Shown here: piece by piece, positions 8,267 through 16,032 of the stretch
How positions within the stretch are numbered: position 1 is the first letter of the stretch
Layout of the letters: each line of letters starts with the position of its first letter
Assembly (NCBI GenBank): GCA_900315195.1
Contig: OMYD01000029.1
Location: 1 to 36,164 of the forward strand
Direction of reading: 5' to 3'
Length of the DNA stretch: 36,164 nt
DNA from: an uncultured Eubacteriales bacterium
GTDB lineage: Bacteria > Bacillota > Clostridia > Oscillospirales > Acutalibacteraceae
Made by a program: the position numbers and the translations under genes
Notes under the pieces: model-generated
What the model saw: only the letters and a program-made list of their open reading frames with translations
What the model was told of the DNA's origin: nothing
The model's database searches: none

Positions 8267-10197
8267 TAGCTGTTCTCCTTTGTATAGTCAAGCAGTCCGC
8301 CCGCGATGATAATAGCTCTTGTTCTGTCGGACAGCTCACATTCGGCTTTAACAGTCTCGCCGTTTGTCTTGTTTACTACGGTAATATCCGAAGCCGCGGC
8401 GATTTCCGCCTTGACATCGGGGAGCTCAAGCATATCGCCGAGCTTGATTTTGTCATAATCGGAAGCGTCCTTGAAGGTTAGGGGCAGGATACCCGCGTTG
8501 ATGAGATTGCTCTTGTGAATACGCGCGAAGCTCTTGACCAGCACAGCCTTTACGCCGAGGTACAGAGGCGCCAGAGCCGCGTGCTCACGCGATGAGCCCT
8601 GACCGTAGTTTTCGCCGCCGACAATAATGCTCTTGCCCAGAGTCTTTGCTCTTGCGGGGAACTCCTTGTCACATACGGTGAAGCAGTGCTCGGAGATTTT
8701 CGGGATATTTGAGCGCAGGGGCAGAATCTTAGCGCCCGCGGGCATGATGTGGTCGGTGGTGATATTGTCGCCGACCTTGAGCGAGCACGAAGCCTCGATG
8801 CTGTCGGTGAGGGGACTTGTCTTTGGGTATTCCTTGATGTTGGGACCGCGCAGGATCTCAACGCTGTCCATCTCCTCAACGGGAGCAGGGTCGATAACCA
8901 TGTTGTCGTTGATGAGGAACTTCTCGGGCATTTCGATTTCAGCCGCCGCGCCCAGGCTTCTGGGGTCGGTAAACACGCCCGCAAGAGCCGAAACCGCCGC
9001 TGTCTCGGGAGATACCAGATAAATCTGACCGTCGGCTGTGCCGCTTCTGCCCTCAAAGTTGCGGTTGAAGGTTCTCAGCGATACGCCCTTGCTGTTGGGC
9101 GACTGACCCATGCCGATGCAGGGGCCGCACGCGCTTTCAAGGATTCTAGCGCCTGCCGCGATCATGTCGCCGAGAGCGCCGTTGAGAGCCAGCATATTGA
9201 ACACCTGCTTGCTTCCGGGAGCGATCGCCAGAGAAACGTTGTCGGCAACCTTTTTGCCCTTGAGGATGTGCGCAACGCGCATCATATCGAGATAGCTTGA
9301 GTTGGTGCAGGAACCGATGCATACCTGGTCTACGGTCTTGCCCTCAAGCTCTTTGATAGTCTTGATGTTGTCGGGAGAGTGCGGGCACGCCGCGAGCGGC
9401 TCAAGCTCGCTGAGGTTTATTTCGATAACCTCGTCATAAACCGCGTCATTATCAGCGCTCAGCTCAACGTAGTCCTCTTCCCTGCCCTGAGCCTTCAGGA
9501 AAGCTCTGGTGATTTCGTCAGAGGGGAATACCGAGGTGGTAGCGCCAAGCTCCGCTCCCATGTTTGTGATGGTAGCGCGCTCGGGAACGGTAAGAGTCTT
9601 AACGCCCTCGCCGCCGTACTCAACGATTTTGCCTACGCCGCCCTTAACGCTCATAACGCGCAGAACAGCCAGAATGATGTCCTTGGCGGAAACCCAGGGA
9701 CTGAGCTTGCCCGTCAGGTTTACTCTTACCATTTTAGGCATTGTGATGTAGTAAGCGCCGCCGCCCATTGCTACGGCTACGTCAAGGCCGCCCGCGCCGA
9801 TAGCTAGCATGCCGATACCGCCGCCTGTGGGAGTGTGGCTGTCAGAGCCTATTAAGGTCTTGCCGGGCTTGCCGAAACGCTCCAGATGTACCTGGTGGCA
9901 GATTCCGTTGCCGGGACGTGAAAAATAAATGCCGTGCTTTTTGCACACCGACTGAATAAAGCGGTGGTCGTCGGCGTTTTCAAAGCCTGTCTGTAATGTA
10001 TTGTGGTCGATGTAAGCGACGCTCTTCTCCGTCTTTACGCGCGGAATGCCCATCGCCTCGTATTCGATATAAGCCATTGTGCCCGTAGCGTCCTGAGTCA
10101 GCGTCTGGTCTATTTTAAGACCGATGTCGTTGCCGACTGCCATTTCACCCGATACAATGTGCTCTTTGATTATCTTTTGCGCAATCGTGTATCCCAT
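8266..10197 (-). CDS. acnA: Aconitate hydratase (short, Aquifex/Clostridia type)
   Basis: Isomerises citrate to isocitrate, 643 residues. This is shorter than E. coli AcnA and matches the short single-chain type found in Clostridia. The 4Fe-4S ligands are Cys297 (CIGSC), Cys357 and Cys360 (CGPC). The [12 protein letters not shown] substrate loop is at about residues 116-127. The C-terminal swivel domain has [12 protein letters not shown], then [20 protein letters not shown] lies 7 nt before the ATG. It is the first gene of acn-icd-rex, under a near-consensus promoter overlapped by a Rex box. Confidence 0.95.
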   Translation of the reverse strand: MGYTIAQKIIKEHIVSGEMAVGNDIGLKIDQTLTQDATGTMAYIEYEAMGIPRVKTEKSVAYIDHNTLQTGFENADDHRFIQSVCKKHGIYFSRPGNGICHQVHLERFGKPGKTLIGSDSHTPTGGGIGMLAIGAGGLDVAVAMGGGAYYITMPKMVRVNLTGKLSPWVSAKDIILAVLRVMSVKGGVGKIVEYGGEGVKTLTVPERATITNMGAELGATTSVFPSDEITRAFLKAQGREEDYVELSADNDAVYDEVIEINLSELEPLAACPHSPDNIKTIKELEGKTVDQVCIGSCTNSSYLDMMRVAHILKGKKVADNVSLAIAPGSKQVFNMLALNGALGDMIAAGARILESACGPCIGMGQSPNSKGVSLRTFNRNFEGRSGTADGQIYLVSPETAAVSALAGVFTDPRSLGAAAEIEMPEKFLINDNMVIDPAPVEEMDSVEILRGPNIKEYPKTSPLTDSIEASCSLKVGDNITTDHIMPAGAKILPLRSNIPKISEHCFTVCDKEFPARAKTLGKSIIVGGENYGQGSSREHAALAPLYLGVKAVLVKSFARIHKSNLINAGILPLTFKDASDYDKIKLGDMLELPDVKAEIAAASDITVVNKTNGETVKAECELSDRTRAIIIAGGLLDYTKENS

Positions 10198-10242
10198 GTT
10201 TTAACCTCCAAATTATTATTTTGATTTAATAAAAATGCTATC

Positions 10243-10260
10243 CTGTTAATTATATAACAA
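10243..10260 (-). promoter_or_regulatory. Probable Rex operator
   Basis: On the minus strand the site reads TTGTTATATAATTAACAG. It agrees with the Firmicutes Rex consensus TTGTTAANNNNTTAACAA at 12 of 14 defined positions. It covers the whole -10 box (10249-10254) of the acn promoter, where a bound repressor would block RNA polymerase. The rex gene is the third gene of the same operon. Confidence 0.75.
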
Positions 10261-10277
10261 TCCCCCAAAAAAGTCAA
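10249..10277 (-). promoter_or_regulatory. Sigma-A promoter of acn-icd-rex
   Basis: Minus strand TTGACT (10272-10277), 17-bp spacer, TATAAT (10249-10254). The leader is about 45 nt. The -10 lies inside the Rex-like operator. Confidence 0.85.
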
Positions 10278-10285
10278 CGCCCCCA

Positions 10286-10389
10286 CGGCAGCGTGACGCT
10301 GCACCCGGCGCGCCTTTGGAGAAATCGGTTTACGGGAAAGGTCGGTATAACGGCGCAACTGAAGAATGCGGAATTCGGAATTCCGCATT
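10286..10389 (+). repeat. Dispersed AscI-containing repeat, copy C
   Basis: Bases 10286-10325 are identical over 40 bp to copy B. The downstream part (GGTCGGTATAACGGCGCA, then GAATTCGGAATT) matches the reverse complement of copy A. It ends in a perfect 11-bp hairpin, 10365-10375 with 10379-10389 and loop CGG. It lies between the acn promoter and the plsY terminator. Confidence 0.8.
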
Positions 10390-10417
10390 AAAAAAGCGCC
10401 CTTATGACAAGAGCGCT
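10389..10417 (-). terminator. Terminator of der-plsY
   Basis: On the minus strand a 9-bp stem AGCGCTCTT/AAGGGCGCT (one T.G pair) with a 5-nt loop is followed by TTTTTT. It begins 6 bp after the plsY stop codon. Confidence 0.85.
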
Positions 10418-10423
10418 CTAAAA

Positions 10424-11146
10424 CTATTTCTTTGCGTGGATTCTTTTTTCCTCGCCCCTTCTCAGGCGTTTTATGTTCTCCTTGTGCATAACCGTTGCGA
10501 AAATGCCGATTACAAGCGCGCAGAACGTTGACACAAGCACATACCACAGACAGTTTTGGGTGAGCAGGTGGTCAAAAATAAACGTCACCGCAAAAGTGTA
10601 CGGCGCGTACATTACAGCGCCCGTAATGCTACCGAGGGAAATGATTTTGCTGATGATAAATACAATAAGGAAGGTTCCCAGAACAAGCAGGAACACGCGC
10701 CAGTCGGACGCCAGCATAAGCGCCGCCGCCGTAACGATTCCCTTGCCGCCCTTAAAGTGGAAGTATAGCGGAAAGCAGTGTCCCAGAATACAGAACACGC
10801 CCGCGAAATACTTTACGCATTTCAAAAAGCAGCTTTTAAACCATTCGTCGCCGCCCGTAATGCCTGCGAACCATACAAAAATGAAATATGCGATAAACAC
10901 CGCCGCAATGCACTTTAACGCGTCGCATACGATTGTAATAATCGCGGGGCCCTTGCCCACCGAGCGCAAAACGTTTGTAAAGCCCGCGTTTCCGCTGCCC
11001 ATATCGCGGATATCAGCCTTGCCCTTTGTGGCGATTTTAGTGACGATAACCGCTGGGTTAATGCTGCCGATAAGGTAAGAAATAACCGCGCAAATCAGGA
11101 AAAGATACCAGTTATTGACAAAGTTTTCGGTTACTATTTTGAGCAT
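10424..11146 (-). CDS. plsY: Glycerol-3-phosphate acyltransferase PlsY
   Basis: Membrane enzyme that transfers the acyl group from acyl-phosphate to glycerol-3-phosphate, the first step of phospholipid synthesis. It has 240 residues and about five to six membrane segments. Conserved loops are SYLIGSINPAVIV, IRDMGSGNAGFTNVLR, and GHCFPLYFHFKGGKG, which contains the phosphate and acyl-phosphate binding residues. It is slightly longer than the usual 200-220 because of an extended loop and a basic C-terminal tail. Its ATG overlaps the der stop codon by one base (TAATG). The der-plsY pairing is common in Firmicutes. Confidence 0.95.
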   Translation of the reverse strand: MLKIVTENFVNNWYLFLICAVISYLIGSINPAVIVTKIATKGKADIRDMGSGNAGFTNVLRSVGKGPAIITIVCDALKCIAAVFIAYFIFVWFAGITGGDEWFKSCFLKCVKYFAGVFCILGHCFPLYFHFKGGKGIVTAAALMLASDWRVFLLVLGTFLIVFIISKIISLGSITGAVMYAPYTFAVTFIFDHLLTQNCLWYVLVSTFCALVIGIFATVMHKENIKRLRRGEEKRIHAKK

Positions 11147-12468
11147 TATTTATCTCCCCTCTCGCGTATGATGATTTTCACGGGTGTTCCCTCAAGCCCG
11201 AACGCCTCTCTTATGCGGTTTTCAAGATAGCGCTGATACGAAAAGTGGAACAGCTCCTTATCGTTGCAGAAGAACACGAATGTCGGCGGCTTTACGCCCG
11301 CCTGAGTCATATAGAATATTTTAAGGCGCTTGCCCTTGTCTGACGGCGGCTGAACTCGGGTTGTTGCCTGTGCCAGCAGCTCGTTGAGCATGCCTGTTGT
11401 AATGCGGCGGTTGGTGTTTTCAAAGCACATCACAATGCTCTCAAAAAGCTTGTCAACGCGCTGACCTGTTTTCGCTGAGATAAATACCTGAGGCGCGTAG
11501 GACATGAACGCGAAATCAGTATCAAGCTTCTTTTTGAACTCCTGCATGGTTTTGTCGTTCTTTTCAACCGCGTCCCACTTGTTGACGGCGAGAATACACG
11601 CGCGCCCCGCGTCATGGGCAAGTCCCGCCACCTTGGTGTCCTGCTCGGTAATGCCCTCGGTAGCGTCAATCATGATAACGCAGACGTCGCTGCGCTCAAT
11701 AGCCATTTTAGCGCGGAGAATGCTGTACTTTTCGATGTCGTCATATATTTTGCTCTGGCGGCGCAGTCCCGCCGTATCGGTAAAGTTGAATTTGCCGAAG
11801 CGGTTCTCAACCAGAGTGTCGATCGTATCGCGCGTTGTGCCCGCTATGTCGGACACAATACAGCGCTCCTCGTCGGTGATTTTATTTATAAGCGAGGATT
11901 TGCCCGCGTTAGGCTTGCCTATAACGGCTACATTTATTACGGAGTCGTCATCGCCCTCCTCGTCGGAAAAGCTGAGGAACTCAAACACGCGGTCAAGCAA
12001 ATCACCCGTGCCGTGGCCGTGAACAGCCGAAACCTGAACGGGATCGCCCAGGCCGAGGTTATAAAACTCATAAAACTCCATAGGCGGGTCGCCTACGGAA
12101 TCGCATTTATTTACGCAGAGCACAACGGGCTTGCCCGACTTCTGAAGCATTTGAGCGACTTCAACATCGGTCGCTACCATGCCGCTTTTGAGGTCGGTTA
12201 CAAGGATGATCGCCGAGGCGGTGTCGATTGCGAGCTGAGCCTGACGGCGCATTTGTGAAAGGATAATATCGTCGCTTTTAGGCTCGATTCCGCCCGTGTC
12301 AACCACCATGACAGACCTGCCGCACCACTCAATTTCGCCGTAAATACGGTCGCGGGTAACGCCGGGAGTGTCATCGACGATAGACAGCCGCTGCCCGATA
12401 AGCTTATTAAACAGAGTGCTTTTGCCGACATTAGGCCTGCCGACAATAGCGATAACGGGTTTGCTCAT
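11146..12468 (-). CDS. der: Ribosome-assembly GTPase Der (EngA)
   Basis: Essential double GTPase for 50S maturation, 440 residues, the usual length. The first G domain begins with GRPNVGKS (10-17), DTGG and NKCD. The second begins with GKPNAGKS (184-191), DTAG and NKWD. A KH-like domain (about 355-440) closes the protein. The ribosome site is GGGGG 6 nt before the ATG. The upstream leader holds the hairpin array at 12488-12690, and no clear promoter is seen. The gene may be transcribed from inside the array or by read-through from rpmF. Confidence 0.97.
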   Translation of the reverse strand: MSKPVIAIVGRPNVGKSTLFNKLIGQRLSIVDDTPGVTRDRIYGEIEWCGRSVMVVDTGGIEPKSDDIILSQMRRQAQLAIDTASAIILVTDLKSGMVATDVEVAQMLQKSGKPVVLCVNKCDSVGDPPMEFYEFYNLGLGDPVQVSAVHGHGTGDLLDRVFEFLSFSDEEGDDDSVINVAVIGKPNAGKSSLINKITDEERCIVSDIAGTTRDTIDTLVENRFGKFNFTDTAGLRRQSKIYDDIEKYSILRAKMAIERSDVCVIMIDATEGITEQDTKVAGLAHDAGRACILAVNKWDAVEKNDKTMQEFKKKLDTDFAFMSYAPQVFISAKTGQRVDKLFESIVMCFENTNRRITTGMLNELLAQATTRVQPPSDKGKRLKIFYMTQAGVKPPTFVFFCNDKELFHFSYQRYLENRIREAFGLEGTPVKIIIRERGDK

Positions 12469-12487
12469 TTTTTACCCCCTTAACAAT

Positions 12488-12690
12488 GATTTGCAAGGCA
12501 GATCAATTCATTTGCCGCAGGCAAAATTCATGGCAAAGCCAATTCATGAACCGTCAGGTTCAATTCATTCTTGGCAGAAACGTTTATGATATATAAACCT
12601 TATATGCAGGAATTAATTGTTGCTTACGCAACATGAATTTACTTCGTAATGAATTGCCGCAAGCGGCATGAACTGACAGCTTTGCTGTCA
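12488..12690. repeat. Array of short variable hairpins with AATTCAT/ATGAATT linkers
   Basis: Hairpins in order: 12488-12504 (7 bp), 12511-12525 (6 bp), 12531-12541 (4 bp), 12547-12562 (6 bp), 12568-12579 (4 bp), central 12582-12598 (6 bp), 12618-12633 (6 bp), 12639-12649 (4 bp), 12655-12668 (6 bp), 12674-12690 (7 bp). Stems differ in sequence, while the 7-nt linkers stay nearly constant. They read AATTCAT in the left half and ATGAATT or ATGAACT in the right half, so the array as a whole is an inverted repeat about a centre near 12590. It fills the gap between the rpmF terminator and der and has no coding potential. The family name is unknown to me. Confidence 0.85.
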
Positions 12691-12696
12691 TTAAAA

Positions 12697-12729
12697 ATGA
12701 AAACAGGGCGAGCAGAAAGCCTGCCGCCC
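12697..12729 (-). terminator. Terminator of yceD-rpmF
   Basis: On the minus strand GGGCG-GCAG pairs with CTGC-CGCCC with one bulged T and a short loop. It is followed by TGTTTTCATTTTT. It begins 20 bp after the rpmF stop codon. Confidence 0.75.
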
Positions 12730-12749
12730 GTTTAGTTCACATAAAATAA

Positions 12750-12935
12750 TTAAGCGTCTTTCTTAACGACAACCTGTCTGCCCTTATACATACCGCAGTT
12801 TGTGCATGCCTTGTGAGCAGCGGTAAGCTCGCCGCAGTTGGGGCAGGTTACGAGTGTGGGAGCGCTGAGCTTCCAAACTGATGAACGTCTTGAGCTTTTT
12901 CTCGCGTGTGAAGTTTTTCTGGTGGGTACTGCCAT
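12750..12935 (-). CDS. rpmF: 50S ribosomal protein L32
   Basis: Large-subunit protein of 61 residues. The basic N-terminus MAVPTRKTSHARKSSRR is the family hallmark. The zinc ribbon keeps all four cysteines (31, 34, 44, 47), so this is the zinc-binding form. AAGGAGGT lies 7 nt before the ATG. It follows yceD by 24 bp in the conserved yceD-rpmF pair, sharing the promoter at 13501-13529, and a terminator follows. Confidence 0.97.
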   Translation of the reverse strand: MAVPTRKTSHARKSSRRSSVWKLSAPTLVTCPNCGELTAAHKACTNCGMYKGRQVVVKKDA

Positions 12936-12959
12936 GACAAAGACCTCCTTATATGTGTA

Positions 12960-13454
12960 TTAATCCATAAGCTGTTTTAGAATTTCGAGCCTGGGGTCAA
13001 CGGTTTTGCCCTCGCATTCGCATTTGCCGCTGTTAAGGTTCTGTCCGCAAGCGGGACACAAGCCCTTGCAGTCGCTTCTGCACAGGTTTTTCTGCGGCAA
13101 ATTAAGCAGAATGTCCGAGATAACAACCTCGTCCAGCTCTACGGTAAAATCGGGTGTTTCAATATAATCGTCATTGCCCTCGTCAACCAAGGTCTGAGCC
13201 AGCCTGTGAACAAAGGTCTTTTGCTCGCGGCGTACAAACTGCTCGGTGCATCGGTCGCAGCTTCGTGAATAGTCGTAGCTGCAGTCGATCGTGAGCGTTA
13301 CCAGACTTGCGCGGTTGCGTGCGGTAGCGGTGACAGTAACGGGAGAAGTGAATGGAAAAACTCCGTCAACGTCAATGTCAGCGATATCAAGCTCGTATGT
13401 GAGCTGTTGTTCGCAGTCCTCGTTGAGGAACACGGATTTGAGTTCAAAAAGCAT
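12960..13454 (-). CDS. YceD family protein (DUF177), rRNA accumulation factor
   Basis: Protein of 164 residues of the YceD/DUF177 family, linked in other bacteria and plants to 23S rRNA accumulation. The C-terminal part has the typical cysteine cluster (CRSDCKGLCPACGQ, then CEC) and the end motif DPRLEILKQL. GAGGTG lies 5 nt before the ATG. Its position directly before rpmF is the classic arrangement, and the promoter upstream is a perfect consensus, as expected for a ribosome-related operon. Confidence 0.9.
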   Translation of the reverse strand: MLFELKSVFLNEDCEQQLTYELDIADIDVDGVFPFTSPVTVTATARNRASLVTLTIDCSYDYSRSCDRCTEQFVRREQKTFVHRLAQTLVDEGNDDYIETPDFTVELDEVVISDILLNLPQKNLCRSDCKGLCPACGQNLNSGKCECEGKTVDPRLEILKQLMD

Positions 13455-13500
13455 GATAGCACCTCGGACATTATGAACGCATATTAAAACGCTGTCTTAT

Positions 13501-13529
13501 ATTATACAAAACGAAATCCCCTTTGTCAA
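13501..13529 (-). promoter_or_regulatory. Consensus sigma-A promoter of yceD-rpmF
   Basis: Minus strand TTGACA (13524-13529), exactly 17 bp, TATAAT (13501-13506). Both boxes are a perfect match. The leader is about 40 nt. Confidence 0.9.
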
Positions 13530-13618
13530 CAATAAAAACCGATATTCTAAGCAGATTTTTTTATTTGTTTGGCGGATTTTGTTTTATAATTCTAATTTGG
13601 AATTATCATTTGGCTGTA

Positions 13619-15424
13619 TTATTGCAGCTGAGCGGTATATTCAGCCAGATAGCGCTGAATTACCGTGGCGTCCTCAACATCGGCCTTGCCGTTATGTGTC
13701 ATGTCGATATTGACAATTGCCTGCGGACTGAGTTTCTGATACTCGGACACGGCGCGCTGAATGGCAGTCACGTCGCGGATAGTAACAAAGCCGTCGAAGT
13801 TTGCGTCGCCGCGGACATCGGTAATAGCTGTAAACAGCCAGCCGTTATCTAAGGCGTACTTTTCGGCTGTGCTGCCCGTAAAGCCGTACATAACGCGCGT
13901 TTTATTGCCGTAGCCGAAGGAATTCTGGAACACCTGCTCATACTCCAAATCGGGGTTAAGGACGGTAAAGCTGTTGACATTATTTGTATCCATAAATGCG
14001 TAATCGCCTACATACTTCACGCTTTTCGGAATAACGATATCGCCCTCAAGCGCGGTGCAGTTCCAGAAGCAGTTGGTGGGAATACTTGTCAGGCTTTCGC
14101 TTAGCTCAAGGCTTTTGAGCGAGGTGCAGTTCATAAAGCATGAGTTGCCAAGCTCGGTAACGCTCGACCTGATAACAAGCGAAGAAAGCGAGGTGCAACT
14201 GTAAAACGCCTTTTCGCCTATAGACTTTATGTTTCTGGGAAGGCGCATTGTTGAAAGGTTGGAGCATTTGCAAAAGGCGTTCTTTCCGATATTTGTAACG
14301 GTTGATGGGAACGTAACGCTTTTAAGCGTGGTGCTGTTTTCAAAAGCGCCGCCGCCAATGCCCAGCGTGCCCGATTTGAAGGTAACGGACTGAGGAACAT
14401 CTCCCTTGTATTTATATGCCACGTTGCCCGCGTAAACCATGCCGTCTGGCTGCCTTTCAAGCCAGGGCGTACCGAAAAACGCGTCATAGCCTACGCTCTC
14501 AAGCGAATCGGGAAAGCTGAATGATGAGATCTGAACGTTGCTGAAGGCGTAGTCGCCGATTTTCTTCAGACCGGAAGGAAAGTTGACAGACGTAAGATAA
14601 TCATGGCTTGAAAACGCTTCCCCGCCGATCTCGGTAACGGTTGAGGGAATGTTTGCGTAAAAGCTGGTGTCGCCGCCCAAGTAATAATGCACCTTTGTTT
14701 TGTCCTTGCTGAGCAAAAACGAGCCGCTCATTGTGAGGTGCTGATTTGATGATGACACGGTCATATTCGATACCGGGCAACCGTCAAACGCGTCGCCTAT
14801 AGACTTTATGCTGCTGCCGAGATATACGTCGGTAATCTTTTCGCAGTCGCGGAAAGCGCCGTCAATCGAAGCCGAGCAGCCGTCGGGAACTTTTACCGAA
14901 TTAAGGCTTTTGCAGTCGGAGAACGCCGCAGCCGACACATTGGTAACAGAGAGCGGCAGCGCGACCGAAGTGAGCGCCGTATTTGAAAAGGCGTGGCTGC
15001 CGATAGTTTTAAGCGGAGGATTAAGGTTAGCTGCAGACAGCTTTGAGCAGTATTCAAATGCGCCGTAGCCGATGTGGGCGATATTTCCGATGAATTTTAC
15101 GGTAGTCAGCTCGGTGCACTTTCTGAAAGCGTCCTGAGAAACAGTCGTTACGCCCTTGCCGAAAGTAATCGTTTTGATTTTTGAGCGCAGGCTGTACCAC
15201 GGAAGCTGAGTATCGTCGGGATAGTAACCCATTCTTCCGTCGCCTGTGCCCGTAATTGTCATATTACCCGTTGAGCTGTCAAAGCTCCATGTGCAGTCGC
15301 CCGTTGTGCCGCTTGAAGCGGAAACAGAGCTGTCCGCGATAACGACAGCTAAAGCGGAGGGCGCCGCGGCAGCAAGCGAAATAAGTATCATTGCCGACAG
15401 AATTACAGAAATAAGCCTTTTCAT
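13619..15424 (-). CDS. Secreted BspA-type leucine-rich-repeat protein with C-terminal dockerin
   Basis: Extracellular protein of about 601 residues. It begins with a signal peptide (KRLISVILSAMILISLAAAAPSALA), then has LRR_5/BspA-like repeats (many ...IGxxAFxxCxxLxxVxxP units) over most of its length. The last 70 residues form a type I dockerin with two Ca2+-binding repeats (GDANFDGFVTIRDVTAIQR and NIDMTHNGKADVEDATVIQR). A dockerin docks onto cohesins of a cellulosome-like scaffold, so this protein is probably displayed on one. The ligand of the repeats is unknown. The second ATG (15424) was chosen because AGGAGG is 6 nt upstream of it and only 3 nt from the first. It has its own promoter (15452-15480). 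No clear terminator is seen after it. Confidence 0.88.
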   Translation of the reverse strand: MKRLISVILSAMILISLAAAAPSALAVVIADSSVSASSGTTGDCTWSFDSSTGNMTITGTGDGRMGYYPDDTQLPWYSLRSKIKTITFGKGVTTVSQDAFRKCTELTTVKFIGNIAHIGYGAFEYCSKLSAANLNPPLKTIGSHAFSNTALTSVALPLSVTNVSAAAFSDCKSLNSVKVPDGCSASIDGAFRDCEKITDVYLGSSIKSIGDAFDGCPVSNMTVSSSNQHLTMSGSFLLSKDKTKVHYYLGGDTSFYANIPSTVTEIGGEAFSSHDYLTSVNFPSGLKKIGDYAFSNVQISSFSFPDSLESVGYDAFFGTPWLERQPDGMVYAGNVAYKYKGDVPQSVTFKSGTLGIGGGAFENSTTLKSVTFPSTVTNIGKNAFCKCSNLSTMRLPRNIKSIGEKAFYSCTSLSSLVIRSSVTELGNSCFMNCTSLKSLELSESLTSIPTNCFWNCTALEGDIVIPKSVKYVGDYAFMDTNNVNSFTVLNPDLEYEQVFQNSFGYGNKTRVMYGFTGSTAEKYALDNGWLFTAITDVRGDANFDGFVTIRDVTAIQRAVSEYQKLSPQAIVNIDMTHNGKADVEDATVIQRYLAEYTAQLQ

Positions 15425-15451
15425 CATAATCCTCCTATTTGTGCTGATACT

Positions 15452-15480
15452 ATTATAAGAAATATTTGCCGCTGTTTCAA
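15452..15480 (-). promoter_or_regulatory. Sigma-A promoter of the dockerin/LRR gene
   Basis: Minus strand TTGAAA (15475-15480), 17-bp spacer, TATAAT (15452-15457), about 20 nt before the ribosome site. Confidence 0.8.
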
Positions 15481-15539
15481 TTGACAAACCCTCAAAAATC
15501 AAGCCGTTTCCGCCCGTATTTTTCAAATATTTTGTTAAA

Positions 15540-15565
15540 ACAAAAAGGGCGGCACAAAGCCGCCC
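15540..15565 (-). terminator. Terminator of the pgi operon
   Basis: On the minus strand GGGCGGC-TTTGT-GCCGCCC is followed by TTTTTGTTTT, 20 bp after the stop codon of the small P-loop gene. Confidence 0.9.
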
Positions 15566-15585
15566 AAATTAATCTTGAATTATAA

Positions 15586-16002
15586 TCAAACCTTTTCGCA
15601 AACCGCGTTGATTGATGCGGGAACATCCGCCTCGTCAGCCGAAATCAGCAGAACGATGCTTGTTGAGCAGGTTTCGCTGAGGGCCTGGAGCTTCTTTGTG
15701 AACTCCTCAAGACCCGCGATACCTTCCTTGCAGATTTTAAACGTAGAGTCTACCAGAATATCGGTAACGTCGTAGTTGCCCGCGCAGATACCGCTGATAA
15801 AACCGTAGAGCATATCGTAGCCCGAGATTGCGTACTGATCGGTGTCGATAAGTCTTGCCTTGTGAGTAACGTCGTATGTGAGCTTGGCGCCCTTTTCAAT
15901 TACAACAACATTGCCCGATGAAGTCTTAACAGCCTCGTTAGCGCGCGCAATGAGCTTTTTTGTTTTTCCTGTGCCTTTTTTTCCGATAAGTAAAGTAACC
16001 AT
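15586..16002 (-). CDS. Small P-loop ATPase-like protein of unknown function
   Basis: Protein of 138 residues beginning with a perfect Walker A motif, LLIGKKGTGKTKKL (residues 4-17). A possible Walker B strand is ITDILVDSTF-like (around 78-88), ending without a clear catalytic Glu. A later strand is SIVLLISADE. There is no signal peptide or membrane segment, so it is cytoplasmic. AGGAGG lies 8 nt before the ATG. It follows pgi by 30 bp with no terminator between, so it is co-transcribed with glycolytic pgi. I do not recognise the family beyond P-loop NTPase. It is too short for a typical motor and could be a nucleotide sensor or kinase-like remnant. Confidence 0.75.
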   Translation of the reverse strand: MVTLLIGKKGTGKTKKLIARANEAVKTSSGNVVVIEKGAKLTYDVTHKARLIDTDQYAISGYDMLYGFISGICAGNYDVTDILVDSTFKICKEGIAGLEEFTKKLQALSETCSTSIVLLISADEADVPASINAVCEKV

Positions 16003-16032
16003 TTTAAATTCCTCCTGTGTTTCGTAGTGAAG

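Noticed and set aside
12488-12690. CRISPR-like array
   Set aside because: Linkers are only 7 nt and the variable parts are short palindromes, not 30-nt spacers; there are no cas genes.
15530-15545. TTTTGTTAAAACAAAA as a second Rex operator
   Set aside because: The palindrome lacks the 4-bp centre between TTGTTAA and TTAACAA and lies in the tail of the pgi operon terminator, downstream of genes.
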